Origin: Rhodocaloribacter sp964552015 | GTDB taxonomy: Bacteria > Bacteroidota > Rhodothermia > Rhodothermales > ISCAR-4553 | NCBI GenBank assembly: GCA_964552015.1 | Contig: CAZKFR010000029.1 | Coordinates: 1 to 41,292 of the forward strand | Length of the DNA: 41,292 nt | Direction: 5' to 3' | Shown: positions 7,216-16,862 of the stretch, piece after piece | Layout: every line of letters starts with the position of its first letter | Position numbering within the stretch: position 1 is the stretch's first letter | Translations under genes and position numbers: made by a program | Notes under the pieces: generated by a model | What the model was told of the DNA's origin: nothing | Seen by the model: only the letters and a program-made list of their open reading frames with translations | The model's database searches: none

Positions 7216-8829
7216 ATGAACGACCGCCAGCGCCACCTGTTGATCATCCTGGACGGATACGGCATTGCCGAAGACCCCTCCGTCAGTGCCGTCGACCAGG
7301 CCAATACCCCGTTCCTCGATCATCTCTTTGCGACGTACCCGCATGCCACGCTGGAAGCCTCCGGGTTGGCGGTCGGCTTGCCCGAAGGGCAAATGGGCAA
7401 CTCGGAGGTCGGGCACATGAACCTCGGCGCCGGGCGGGTCGTGTACCAGGAGATCACCCGGATCGACAAAGCCATCGCGGACGGCGACTTCTTTGAGAAC
7501 GAGGTCCTCAAGGCCGCCGCTCGCCACGCCCGCGAGCAGGGAGGAACGCTGCATCTGTTCGGGTTGCTTTCCGATGGCGGCGTCCATTCCCACATCAACC
7601 ACGTCTTTGCGCTGCTCGAGCTGGCTCGCCGGGAAGGTCTCGCGAAGGACCAGGTGTGCCTGCATGCGTTCATGGACGGACGGGACACCGACCCGCATGG
7701 GGGGCTGGGTTACATGCTTCAGTTCCTCGAGCAAGCCGAAGCCCTCGGAGTGGGGCGGGTCGGCAGCATCATCGGGCGGTATTACGCGATGGACCGGGAT
7801 CGTCGCTGGCAACGTACCCGGCTCGCCTACGACCTGATCGTCTACGGCGAAGGCGAGGGATTCTCGGACCCCGTCGAAGCCATCCAGGCCAGCTACGACG
7901 AGGGCGTGACCGATGAGTTCATCCGTCCCCGTCGCATCGACCATGCCGAGGGCCGGAGCACCCTCGTCCGGGATGGGGATGCCATCGTCTTTTTCAACTT
8001 CCGTGCGGACCGGGCGCGGCAACTCACGCGGGCGTTCGTGCAGCCGGACTTCGAGGCGTGGGTCCGTGCCGAGAACGAAGCCGCCGGCATCTCGCCGGAG
8101 GACAAAGAAAAACAGCCGTTTTCCGTCGTTCGTTTTTCGAATCTCTACTTCGCCACGTTCACCCCGTACGACGAAGAGCTCGACCTGCCCGTTGCCTTCC
8201 CGAAAGTCAACCTGACCCATACGCTCGGTGAAGTGATTGCTGAGCGGGGGGGGCGTCAGCTCCGGGCCGCCGAGACGGAAAAGTATCCGCACGTCACGTA
8301 CTTCTTCAGCGGCGGGCGTGAGGAGCCGTTCGAGCGGGAGGAGCGTATCCTCGTTCCGTCCCCGAAGGTGCCCACGTACGACCTGAAGCCCGAGATGAGT
8401 GCCCCGGAACTGGCGGAACGGGTGGCCGAGGCGCTTTCGAAGGAAGCCTACAATCTGGTCGTGCTCAATTTCGCCAACCCGGACATGGTGGGGCACACCG
8501 GTGTTTTCGAGGCGGCCGTGAAAGCCGTCGAGGCCGTGGATGCTGCGACGAAGAAGGTGGTCGAGGCAGCGCGGGCCAACGGGTACAGTATCACCATCCT
8601 GGCGGACCACGGGAATGCGGACAAAATGCGCAACCCGGACGGAACGCCCCATACGGCGCATACGACCGCGCTGGTGCCGCACCTGATCATCAAAGACGGC
8701 TTCGAGGGGCCGATCCGGCATGGCAAGCTGGGGGATGTGGCGCCGACCATCCTGACCCTGCTCGGCGAACCCGTGCCGCCCGAGATGACGGGCGATGTGC
8801 TCGTCGATGCTCACGTGACCGTTGACTGA
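7216..8829 (+). CDS. gpmI: 2,3-bisphosphoglycerate-independent phosphoglycerate mutase
   Basis: This cytosolic glycolytic enzyme interconverts 3- and 2-phosphoglycerate and needs two Mn ions. The N terminus LLIILDGYGIAED holds the first metal Asp. The catalytic serine is Ser63 in MGNSEVGHMNLGAGR. Further hallmarks are HLFGLLSDGGVHSH, FMDGRDTDP, GRYYAMDRDRRW, RADRAR, NFANPDMVGHTG and the late metal motif ILADHGNAD. The length (537) is slightly above the usual 510-515. It starts 28 bp after nth, and no terminator is visible after its stop. Confidence 0.97.
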   Translation: MNDRQRHLLIILDGYGIAEDPSVSAVDQANTPFLDHLFATYPHATLEASGLAVGLPEGQMGNSEVGHMNLGAGRVVYQEITRIDKAIADGDFFENEVLKAAARHAREQGGTLHLFGLLSDGGVHSHINHVFALLELARREGLAKDQVCLHAFMDGRDTDPHGGLGYMLQFLEQAEALGVGRVGSIIGRYYAMDRDRRWQRTRLAYDLIVYGEGEGFSDPVEAIQASYDEGVTDEFIRPRRIDHAEGRSTLVRDGDAIVFFNFRADRARQLTRAFVQPDFEAWVRAENEAAGISPEDKEKQPFSVVRFSNLYFATFTPYDEELDLPVAFPKVNLTHTLGEVIAERGGRQLRAAETEKYPHVTYFFSGGREEPFEREERILVPSPKVPTYDLKPEMSAPELAERVAEALSKEAYNLVVLNFANPDMVGHTGVFEAAVKAVEAVDAATKKVVEAARANGYSITILADHGNADKMRNPDGTPHTAHTTALVPHLIIKDGFEGPIRHGKLGDVAPTILTLLGEPVPPEMTGDVLVDAHVTVD

Positions 8830-8977
8830 GCCGGTCGCGCCGGACATCGGGGTCGAGATCGTTACCCCTGGTCCTTGTGTGGCAGGGGGCCATGCCGTAC
8901 ATTCGTAGAGCGAGGATCGTTTCAGGCAGTTCTTCCCCTCGCATCACGGTATTGCTCCTCTGATCAATCTCTGGGTT

Positions 8978-9759
8978 ATGGCTCTTCTAGATGTGATGCG
9001 ACTCCGCAAGGCCGGGACGCGCGTGGTGATGATTGGCGGTGTTTCCCTGGGGCTGTCTCCGGTGCCGGGTGCAGGCCCTGCACTTCCGCCTGCTGTGGAA
9101 TCATCCACTTCGGGTGTTTCCTGGTACCACAGACCGGCGCCGGCCGGACTTACGGTGTTGCCCAATGGCTGGCCGCTCCGACCGGCCTCCGCGTCAGCCC
9201 TGCGCGGGACGGGCGTCGTGTTCACCGAGGTTACCGGTACCGGTAACCCGGTCGGGTTCATCGACACCGGTAACTATCAGGCCGACCCCGCTTTCGTGGA
9301 CATCGACGATGACGGCGACCTGGATCTGTTCGTCGGGGTGGGAGGGGGCATCGGGGATGATGCGACCAACGGCAAGGTGCGCTTCTTCGAGAACACGGGC
9401 GGGGCCGCCAGTCCGGCCTTTGTGGAGCGGACTGGCAGTGCGAATCCCTTCGACCCGCTCGATCTGGGTGAACAGGCCCACCCTGCCTTCGTCGACATGG
9501 ACGGTGATGGGGATTTCGATGTTGCCTTCGGGGTGTACGAAGGAACGTTCGAGTACTTCGAGAACAAAGGATCGGCGTCGGCCCCGGCTTTCCAGCGGCG
9601 GACCGGCTCGCTGAACCCGCTCGATGGACTCTCCGTCGGCAGCCATGCCACCCCGACGTTCATCGACATCGACAACGATGGGGACCTAGACCTGTTTTCG
9701 GGTACCGACGGCAATTTCAGCATCGGGGCCGGACAGATCCATTTCTTCGAAAATACGGG
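8978..9759 (+). CDS. FG-GAP repeat T9SS protein, 5' part (cut by N gap)
   Basis: This is the N-terminal 260 residues of a secreted repeat protein whose coding sequence enters the 100-N gap. A hydrophobic signal-like stretch (VVMIGGVSLGLSPVPGAG) is followed by three ~64-residue FG-GAP/VCBS repeats. Each carries a DxDxDGDxD calcium-binding loop (DIDDDGDLD, DMDGDGDFD, DIDNDGDLD) and an (F/Y)FENTG strand. The frame continues as the segment starting at 9860, but the reading phase across the gap does not match because the N run has an arbitrary length. Such repeats build beta-propellers in cell-surface proteins. Ligand and function are unknown. Confidence 0.85.
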
Positions 9760-9859
9760 NNNNNNNNNNNNNNNNNNNNNNNNNNNNNNNNNNNNNNNNN
9801 NNNNNNNNNNNNNNNNNNNNNNNNNNNNNNNNNNNNNNNNNNNNNNNNNNNNNNNNNNN
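9760..9859. other. Scaffold gap of 100 N inside a tandem-repeat gene
   Basis: Exactly 100 Ns stand for unknown sequence of unknown length. The text on both sides belongs to the same FG-GAP repeat: CGAAAATACGGG lies before the gap, and the block after it recurs 192 bp later. A failed repeat assembly is the likely cause. Confidence 0.99.
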
Positions 9860-10106
9860 GAGTGCCGGCAGCCCGGCGTTCGTGGAGCGGACCGGCACCG
9901 ACAACCCGCTGAGCTTCGTCGATGTGGGTAACCGGAGCGACCCGGCCTTCGTCGACTGCGACCACGACGGGGATTTCGACCTGTTCGTCGGGGAGTTTTA
10001 CGGTGGCGGCAGCTCGGGAGGAGCGACGCTGTTTTACTTCGAGAATACGGGGAGTGCCGGCAGCCCGGCGTTCGTGGAGCGGACCGGCACCGACAACCCG
10101 CTGAGC
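9860..10106 (+). repeat. Exact 55-bp direct repeat with 192-bp period
   Basis: The 55 bp at 9860-9914 are identical to 10052-10106, encoding SAGSPAFVERTGTDNPLS twice. The period is 192 bp, or 64 codons, equal to one FG-GAP repeat. The first copy directly abuts the N gap. Confidence 0.9.
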
Positions 10107-10793
10107 CTCGTCGACGTGGATTTCAGCAGCACCCCGGCCTTTGCCGACCTGGATGCGGATGCGGATGACGATGCCTTCGTGGGGCACGGTCGCGGCGCCA
10201 TCGAGTATTTCCGCAACGATGGCGAACCGTCGTTGCCGGTGGAACTGACGCAGTTGACAGCTCTCGTGGAGGAAGCGGGCGTCCTCCTGCGCTGGCAGAC
10301 CTCCTCCGAGACCAACAATGCTGGCTTCGAAGTGCAGCACCGGTCCGGTGCGGACTGGCAGGCGCTCGGCTTCGTCGAAGGGCAGGGGACCTCGACGGTG
10401 GCGCACACCTACAGGTACCGGGCCGAGGGGTTGCCTCCGGGCCGTCATCACTTCCGGCTCAAACAGGTTGACTTCGACGGGAACGTGGCGTTTAGCCCCG
10501 AAGTGGAGGTCGTTCTGGAACTGGCCGGGGCTTACGAGATCACCCCGGCCTTTCCGAACCCCTTCAACCCGCAGGCTCGCTTCACGCTCACCGTCAAGCA
10601 GCGGCAGGACGTGCGCGTGGTGCTCTATGATGTACTGGGACGCGCCGTAAAAACGCTCTTCGAAGGACCCGTCTCGGCCGAGGAGGCACGGCAGATCATC
10701 ATCGACGGTGCCGACTTGCCCAGCGGGGTGTATCTGTACGAAGTGCAGGGGCAGACCTTCCGAGAGGTTCACTCGGTGATGCTTGTCAAATGA
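9860..10793 (+). CDS. FG-GAP repeat T9SS protein, 3' part with sorting tail
   Basis: This is the C-terminal part of the gene beginning at 8978. Reading in phase from 9861 gives SAGSPAFVERTG, then an FG-GAP loop DCDHDGDFD and a degenerate last loop DLDADADDD. A fibronectin-like domain follows (LPVELTQLTALVEE...LLRWQTSSETNNAGFEVQ, ~10230-10510). A T9SS sorting domain ends the protein: PAFPNPFNPQARFTL, VLYDVLGRAVKTLFEG, LPSGVYLYEVQ and final VMLVK. The protein should cross the outer membrane by T9SS, where this tail is normally cleaved, and be anchored or released at the surface. It is probably in tandem with the FG-GAP gene that starts 86 bp later. Confidence 0.88.
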
Positions 10794-10879
10794 ATCGCCC
10801 CGGCGACCTTCCTCGGCGTCGCATTCGTTTCCCCTGACGCGAAGGTTTTCATTCCGGGTCGATCCCGTGCGGAAAGGCC

Positions 10880-13489
10880 ATGGAACGCAATCGACGCAGT
10901 GAGGACCCGCGAGGTAAGACGTGCAACCTAGGCCCTACCGGGGCCGGATGGTGGCCGGGAACGGCCTCGCCTTCCGGCCTGGTCCTGACGGTGCTGGCCG
11001 GAGGCATGGTGGGGAGCGGACCGGCTCTCGCGCAGCCGCATGCCCCGGAGCCCTGGTACCGACCGAATGAATTCGTGCGTGCCCGGCTCGGTATGCTCGC
11101 CCGGGCGGGACACGCCCGACCGCTCCTGTCGTTGCCCGTCTTCGAGGACCGGAACAACAACTTCGGGCTGGCGGACGTTGGAGGGCGGTCGGTGCCCCGT
11201 CCGGCCGATCTCGATGGGGACGGCGACCTGGATTTGCTCGTCGGGGAGGAAGGCGGGAATCTGGTTTATTTCGAGAATACGGGCAGTGCCGCCACGCCGG
11301 CTTTCGCGGGGGCCTCGACCAACCCCTTCGGGCTGACTGCCGTGGGGGCGTTGAGCGCTCCCGCCTTTGCCGACATCGACGATGACGGGGACCTCGATCT
11401 CTTCGTCGGCGATGACTACGGGGACACGTTTTATTTCGAGAACACCGGTTCGTCCGTCGCGCCTGCCTTCGCAGCCGCCCAGTTCAATCCGTTCGGCCTG
11501 GCCAACACGGGAGGCTTTTCCAGTGTGCCCGCCTTGGCCGACCTCGATGACGACGGGGATCTGGATGCCATCCTCGGCGAAGGGTACGGCTTCTTCAACT
11601 ATTTCGAGAACACCGGTACTCAGACGGCGCCGGCCTTCCTCGAGCGTACCGGATCGGACAATCCGCTGGATGGACTCAACACGTCGACGTACAGCACGCC
11701 CTACTTCGTAGACATCGACGCGGATGGGGATCTGGATCTGTTTTCGGGCTGGTTTCTCGGAGAGATTATTTACTACGAGAATCAGGGCACGGCTTCTGTT
11801 CCGGTCTTTGGCAGTGGCATCACCGACTACGTTGGTCTGCAGGACGTCGGGTACTGGAGTGCTCCCGCGCTGGTCGATATCGACGCCGACGGCGACCTGG
11901 ATGCTTTCGTAGGCGAGAAACTGGGGTTCCTGCGCTATTTTGAGAATACGGGCAGTGTCGACAGTCCTTCCTTCGTGATCGAGAACCCGAATCCCCTCGT
12001 GCTGGCCGACGTGGGGCAACGAGCGGCACCGGTGTTCGTCGACCTCGATGATGACGGGGACCTGGATGCCCTCGTGGGCGAGAACGGCCCTTCGACCGGG
12101 ATCTCCAGCGTGGCCTATTTTTACGAGAACACGGGGACGAGTTCGGTGCCTGCGTTCGGGGAGGCCCTTATGAATCCGTTCGGGCTGGCCGGGATGGGGT
12201 TCGAGGCCACCCCGGCCTTTGCGGATCTCGATGGCGACGGGGATGCCGACTTGCTGACCGGCGAGCGCAGCGGCCGGTTCTTCTTCTTCGAGAACACCGG
12301 CACGTCGCTGGCGCCGGCCTTTGCGGCGCGGGTGATCAATCCGTTTGGTTGTGCTCCCGCGGGGGTGAGTCGTACGGCCCCCGCGCTCGTCGATATCGAT
12401 GCGGACGGGGACTTCGATGTGTTTTTCGGGGCGGAAGATGGGGTGGTACGCTTCTTCGAGAATACCGGCGATGCCCTGAACCCGGCCTGCGGTACGCAGA
12501 TGGACGCTCCATTCGGGATCACGGGAGGGCCGCCCTATGGCAAGCCGGCTTTCGTCGACGTGGACCTGGATGGAGATGCCGATCTGTTTGTGGGTGGAAG
12601 TGATGGGACCGTGACGTTTTTCGAGAACACCGGCGATGCGATGAGCCCCGCCTTTGTCCGGCGCGACGGTACGGACAACCCGCTTGCCGGCGTGGTCGTG
12701 GACGGCATGGCCGCCCCAGCGTTCATCGATGGGGAGGGTGATGGTGATCCGGACGTGTTCGTCGGGGATGCCGAAGGGACGCTCAAGTATTATCACAACA
12801 CCGAAGAAGCCGCCCTGGCCCTGATCCTGTTCCCCCTGGACCCACCGGTGATCATTCCGGCTGAGGGCGGAAGCTTCGATTGGCACGTTGAGGTGACGAA
12901 CACGACCGAGATGACACTCACGCGGGATCTCTGGGTGGAGATCACGCAGGAGGAACAGGGGGTGCGCGTCGTTCGGGGGCCGCTGGGGCTCTCGCTCGCA
13001 CCCGGCGAGACGCTGGCGTTGAGTCTGACGCAGCAGGTGCCGGGTGATGCGCCGGAAGGGGCTTACCGGTACACCGTGAAGGTCGGGACACTCCGGTTAG
13101 CCGTGGAGTCGTCGGCCACGTTCGGTTTCAGCAAGGCGGCCGGCAGTATCATCCCGTCGGTCTGGGGCTGGGGGCTGGACGTGGCCCTGGGCACGGAGGA
13201 AGCCGGTTCTGCCGTCATGCTCCCTGCGAGGCCGACGCTGGATCAGAATTACCCCAATCCGTTCCGGCAAAGCACCGACCTGACCTTCGAACTGCCTGAA
13301 GGCGACCACATCCGGCTCGCTGTGTACGATGTCCAGGGCCGGCAGGTGGGGGTCCTGTTCGAAGGATGGCAGGCGCCCGGGCACCACACCGTGCGATGGG
13401 ATGCGGGAACGTTGCCCAGTGGCATCTATTTCTATCGTCTTACGGGCCGTCGGCATACCCTCGTGCGGTCGATGCTGCTCGTGCGGTAA
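10880..13489 (+). CDS. Secreted FG-GAP repeat protein with T9SS sorting domain
   Basis: This 869-residue surface or secreted protein has ten FG-GAP/VCBS units of ~64 residues between about residues 95 and 640. Each has a DxDxDGDxD loop and a YFENTG strand; the tenth loop (DGEGDGDPD) is degenerate. Residues ~650-760 form a beta-rich domain with the look of an immunoglobulin-like module (PAEGGSFDWHVEVTN). The last ~85 residues are a T9SS tail: LDQNYPNPFRQST, LAVYDVQGRQVGVLFEG, LPSGIYFYRL and a final MLLVR. A hydrophobic signal segment (SGLVLTVLAGGMVGSGPALA) begins ~30 residues after the chosen ATG, so a start nearer to it is possible. It is paralogous to the preceding gapped gene and no ligand can be assigned. 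Confidence 0.88.
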   Translation: MERNRRSEDPRGKTCNLGPTGAGWWPGTASPSGLVLTVLAGGMVGSGPALAQPHAPEPWYRPNEFVRARLGMLARAGHARPLLSLPVFEDRNNNFGLADVGGRSVPRPADLDGDGDLDLLVGEEGGNLVYFENTGSAATPAFAGASTNPFGLTAVGALSAPAFADIDDDGDLDLFVGDDYGDTFYFENTGSSVAPAFAAAQFNPFGLANTGGFSSVPALADLDDDGDLDAILGEGYGFFNYFENTGTQTAPAFLERTGSDNPLDGLNTSTYSTPYFVDIDADGDLDLFSGWFLGEIIYYENQGTASVPVFGSGITDYVGLQDVGYWSAPALVDIDADGDLDAFVGEKLGFLRYFENTGSVDSPSFVIENPNPLVLADVGQRAAPVFVDLDDDGDLDALVGENGPSTGISSVAYFYENTGTSSVPAFGEALMNPFGLAGMGFEATPAFADLDGDGDADLLTGERSGRFFFFENTGTSLAPAFAARVINPFGCAPAGVSRTAPALVDIDADGDFDVFFGAEDGVVRFFENTGDALNPACGTQMDAPFGITGGPPYGKPAFVDVDLDGDADLFVGGSDGTVTFFENTGDAMSPAFVRRDGTDNPLAGVVVDGMAAPAFIDGEGDGDPDVFVGDAEGTLKYYHNTEEAALALILFPLDPPVIIPAEGGSFDWHVEVTNTTEMTLTRDLWVEITQEEQGVRVVRGPLGLSLAPGETLALSLTQQVPGDAPEGAYRYTVKVGTLRLAVESSATFGFSKAAGSIIPSVWGWGLDVALGTEEAGSAVMLPARPTLDQNYPNPFRQSTDLTFELPEGDHIRLAVYDVQGRQVGVLFEGWQAPGHHTVRWDAGTLPSGIYFYRLTGRRHTLVRSMLLVR

Positions 13490-13496
13490 CAGCCAG

Positions 13497-13517
13497 ACCG
13501 GCAGTCCGGTAGTTTTT
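13497..13517 (+). terminator. Weak terminator-like hairpin after the FG-GAP gene
   Basis: ACCGG (13497-13501) and CCGGT (13506-13510) form a short stem with a CAGT loop. AG and then TTTTT follow. The stem is only 5 bp, so efficiency is doubtful. Confidence 0.3.
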
Positions 13518-13533
13518 CCAGTGGGTATTTCCG

Positions 13534-14616
13534 ATGAACCAGCAGGCTCCCGCTCCGTTCAGTTGTACGTATACGGCCGAAGTGCCTGACATCCTGGCCT
13601 TCCTGGGGGGATCGCTGATCCTGACCACGTACCAGGCCGGCAAGGTGATTCTGCTCAGTCCCAGCGGAGAAAACCTCATTCAGCTGGCCCGTAACTTTCG
13701 GAAGCCGATGGGGATGGCCGTGGAGGGAAGCCGCCTCGCGCTGGCCACGCAGTACGAGGTGGTGTTGCTGGAGAGCGTCCCGGGTCTCGCTGCCGGGTAT
13801 CCGAACAAGCCGGGCTACTATGACACCCTGTTCGTCCCGAGGGCCACGTACTGTACCGGGGAGATCGATCTGCACGACATGGCGTTTGGAACGGGGGGGC
13901 TGTGGGCGGTCAACACGCTGTTTTCCTGCCTGTGCCAGATCGATGAGCGCTATAGCTTTCGACCCCGGTGGCGGCCGCCGTTCGTCTCGGCCTGTGTCCC
14001 CGAGGATCGCTGTCATCTCAACGGGATGGCCATGGCCGACGGCGAGCCGGTGTACGTGACGGCCCTGGCGCGGACGGACACCCCGAAAGGCTGGCGCGCC
14101 CACCGCCTCGATGGGGGTGTGATCGTACATGTACCCACCGGGGAGGTCGTGCTTGAAGGCCTGGCCATGCCCCACTCGCCCCGCCTTGTCGAGGGACGAC
14201 TTTTCTTCGTGACCTCGGCCGACGGGGCTCTGTGTGTGGCCGACCCGGCTTCGGGAACGTACGAGGTGGTGACCAGGGTGCCGGGGTTCGCCCGGGGCCT
14301 TGCAAGCTACGGCGAGTACCTGTTCGTAGGTCATTCCCGGATCCGGAAGAAGCACATGTTCGGGGATTTGCCCGTGGCCCAACGGGATCCCTGTGCCGGA
14401 ATCACGGTGGTGCACCGACCCAGCGGGCGGGTGGCCGGCCTCATTCGCTACCATGCCTCGTGCGAGGAAATTTATGACGTCCATGTTCTGCCCGGCGTCC
14501 TGCGGCCAGGCATTCTGGGCCTCGAGCGGGGGCTCCACCAGCGGGCCCTCCACACCCCGGAGGGGTGCTACTGGGCACGTTCGGTGGACGAGGGGGCCGT
14601 GGCCTCGCGTACCTGA
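13534..14616 (+). CDS. TIGR03032 family protein (DUF4915)
   Basis: This 360-residue protein is a recognised but poorly understood family that looks like a single beta-propeller. Diagnostic stretches are GGSLILTTYQAGKVILL near residue 25, ARNFRKPMGMAVEG near 50, DLHDMAFG and LWAVNTLFSCLC near 115-130, CHLNGMAMADG near 163, and PHSPRLVEGRLFF near 210. It has no signal peptide and no membrane segment, so it is probably cytoplasmic. It ends 8 bp before the TPR/GT41 gene, which suggests translational coupling and a shared task. That partnership may reflect modification or recognition of a protein substrate by the pair; this is inference only. Confidence 0.85.
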   Translation: MNQQAPAPFSCTYTAEVPDILAFLGGSLILTTYQAGKVILLSPSGENLIQLARNFRKPMGMAVEGSRLALATQYEVVLLESVPGLAAGYPNKPGYYDTLFVPRATYCTGEIDLHDMAFGTGGLWAVNTLFSCLCQIDERYSFRPRWRPPFVSACVPEDRCHLNGMAMADGEPVYVTALARTDTPKGWRAHRLDGGVIVHVPTGEVVLEGLAMPHSPRLVEGRLFFVTSADGALCVADPASGTYEVVTRVPGFARGLASYGEYLFVGHSRIRKKHMFGDLPVAQRDPCAGITVVHRPSGRVAGLIRYHASCEEIYDVHVLPGVLRPGILGLERGLHQRALHTPEGCYWARSVDEGAVASRT

Positions 14617-14624
14617 GACCGGTT

Positions 14625-16847
14625 ATGGCTTCGTCGGACCTGTTGAGCGACCTGATGCGCCGGGCGCGTGCCTTGCACCGTGAAGGGCGTCTGGCCGAAG
14701 CCCGAGCACGCTATCGGACCATCCTGCGTCTGGCTCCCGGACATCCGGCGGTGCTGCATCTGCTCGGTGTGGTGGCTTTTCAGGAAGGTGCCTTCGAGGA
14801 GTCGGAGCGCCTGATCCGCGAAGCCATTGCCGGGCGGGATGACGTGCCGGCGTTTTTCAACAACCTGGGCAACACGCTGGTGGCCCTGGGCCGGTTCGAG
14901 GAGGCCGAAAGAGCGTTTCGGAGAGCGCTGTCGCTCAAAGAGAATTACGCCGGGGCGCGGTATAACCTGGGTAATCTCTTAAAGCGTGACGGGAGGTTGG
15001 AGGAAGCGCTCGTGCATCTGCGCCGGGCCTGTACGCTGAACCCGGACCATGCAGATGCCGTCTGCTCGCTGGCTCAGGTGCTCTTCCAGACGGGGGCGAT
15101 CCGCGAGGCCGAGGAGGGTCTGCGGCGTGCCCTGCGCCGGCGTCCCGACGGGGTGCTGTGGTACGAACTGGGAAACCAGTATCGGTTGACGGGTCGTCAT
15201 GAGGAGGCCATCGAAGCGTTCCGCGAAGCGGTGAGGTGCCGGCCGGATCTGGTAGCAGGATATATCAACCTGAGCGCTCTGTATCAGATGCGAGGCCAGG
15301 ACGAGGCAGCGCTGGCCGCCGTTCGGAAAGCCCTGGCTCTGGATCCGGATTCGCCGCAGGCTCACTTCAACCTGGGCCAGCTTCTGGAGGGCCGTAACAA
15401 TCTGGAAGCCGCACGGGTTCATTATGAGCGGGCCCTGGAGCGAGCGCCCGACGTTGCGGCACGGGTGTGCTTCCACCTGGCCTTCCTCGTACGGCGCATG
15501 TGCGACTGGGACGGCTATGCCGAGCGAACGACTGATCTGGTGAAGCAGACGGAGCGCCTCCTCGAAAGCCCGATGTCCGGTTCGCTCCCGCTGCTGACGC
15601 TCAACCTGTATCCGATCCCCGATCGCCTGCGGGCCCGTGCGGCGCAGCGACAGGCCCAGGAATATGACGCAGCGACGGCTCCGCTGCGTGCGGCTTGTGC
15701 CTTCGTGCACACCCGGAAAGCGCCCGTACGCCTTCGCATCGGCTATGTGTCACCGGATTTCCGGCGGCATGCCGTGGGAACAGTGATCCATCGCCTGTTC
15801 GAGCATCACGATCGGGATCAGGTGGAGGTCTTTGCCTACGCGCTCGTGCACGTGGACGACGCGTTCAACCAGGCCGTCCGGGCGGGCTGCGATACCTACC
15901 GCGATGTCTCTCGCCTGAGCGATCGTCAGGTCGCCCGGGCCATCCACGCCGATGGCATCCATGTGCTGGTCGATCTGGCGGGGTATACCACATACGCCCG
16001 GCCGACGGTGTTCGCCCTGCGTCCGTCGCCTGTGCAGGTGCACTACCTGGGGTATCTGGATACGATGGGAGCCCCGTTCCTTCCGTATGTTCTGGCGGAC
16101 CGGACGGCGCTGCCGCCGGACCTGGCGGCAGCCTATACCGAGGCGGTGGTGTACCTGCCGGAGGCATTCGTCGCAGGGTCACCACTTCCGGTAAGCGACG
16201 AACCGATGACCCGCACCGCGTATGGACTGCCGGAGGAAGCGTTTGTCTATGCCAGCTTCAACAGCCCGCACAAACTCGACCCTTCCTGTTTCAGGGCATG
16301 GATGACGTTGCTGCGGCGCGTTCCGGAGGCCGTACTCTGGCTCTATGACGGCGATCATGGCGCCGTCCGGCAAAACCTCCGGCGGGAAGCGCGGCAGCAC
16401 GGCGTCGACCCGGCGCGGTTGATTTTTGCCGGTAAAATGCCGCTGGAACGCTACCTGGCGCGGTATCGACTGGCCGACCTGTTCCTGGATACGTTCGCTT
16501 ACAACGCCGGGGCCACCGCCATCGGGGCGCTCTGGGCCGGCTTGCCCGTTCTGACCCTGCCCGGTACCCGGTTCTTCAGCCGGATGGGGGCCAGTATCGT
16601 TCAGGCCGCCCGGTTGCCCGAGCTCGTTGCTACCTCCGAGGCCGACTATCTGGACCGCGCCGCGACGCTGGCACGGGACCGGTCCGTACTCCGCCAACTT
16701 CGCGAACGGTTGCGCGTCGCCCGGGACACGGCGCCGCTGTTCGATCTGCCGGCCCTCGCGCGTAAGCTGGAGCGGGCCTACTGGCAGATGTGGCACACGT
16801 ACGAGGCCGGACACTCTCCCCGGACATTCGACGTAGCCGGCGGATGA
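14625..16847 (+). CDS. TPR protein with O-GlcNAc transferase (GT41) domain
   Basis: This 740-residue protein resembles eukaryotic OGT and SPINDLY. Residues ~10-290 are about eight TPR units (for example FFNNLGNTLVALGRFEEAERAF and ARYNLGNLLKRDGRLEEAL). Residues ~370-720 form the GT41 catalytic region. RIGYVSPDFRRHAVG contains His382, matching the OGT active-site His. YASFNSPHKLDPS contains Lys550, matching the UDP-binding Lys. Then come LFLDTFAYNAGATAIGALWAG and LTLPGTRFFSRMGASI. It should glycosylate Ser/Thr of cytosolic proteins bound by the TPR superhelix. The ATG at 14625, 8 bp after the TIGR03032 stop, is preferred over an upstream in-frame start at 14565 that overlaps that gene. It converges with sppA, 15 bp apart. 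Confidence 0.9.
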   Translation: MASSDLLSDLMRRARALHREGRLAEARARYRTILRLAPGHPAVLHLLGVVAFQEGAFEESERLIREAIAGRDDVPAFFNNLGNTLVALGRFEEAERAFRRALSLKENYAGARYNLGNLLKRDGRLEEALVHLRRACTLNPDHADAVCSLAQVLFQTGAIREAEEGLRRALRRRPDGVLWYELGNQYRLTGRHEEAIEAFREAVRCRPDLVAGYINLSALYQMRGQDEAALAAVRKALALDPDSPQAHFNLGQLLEGRNNLEAARVHYERALERAPDVAARVCFHLAFLVRRMCDWDGYAERTTDLVKQTERLLESPMSGSLPLLTLNLYPIPDRLRARAAQRQAQEYDAATAPLRAACAFVHTRKAPVRLRIGYVSPDFRRHAVGTVIHRLFEHHDRDQVEVFAYALVHVDDAFNQAVRAGCDTYRDVSRLSDRQVARAIHADGIHVLVDLAGYTTYARPTVFALRPSPVQVHYLGYLDTMGAPFLPYVLADRTALPPDLAAAYTEAVVYLPEAFVAGSPLPVSDEPMTRTAYGLPEEAFVYASFNSPHKLDPSCFRAWMTLLRRVPEAVLWLYDGDHGAVRQNLRREARQHGVDPARLIFAGKMPLERYLARYRLADLFLDTFAYNAGATAIGALWAGLPVLTLPGTRFFSRMGASIVQAARLPELVATSEADYLDRAATLARDRSVLRQLRERLRVARDTAPLFDLPALARKLERAYWQMWHTYEAGHSPRTFDVAGG

Positions 16848-16862
16848 GGCAGCCCTGAAGGG

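Noticed and set aside
8978..10793. Programmed or natural frameshift in the FG-GAP gene
   Set aside because: The phase change coincides exactly with the 100-N gap, whose length is arbitrary.
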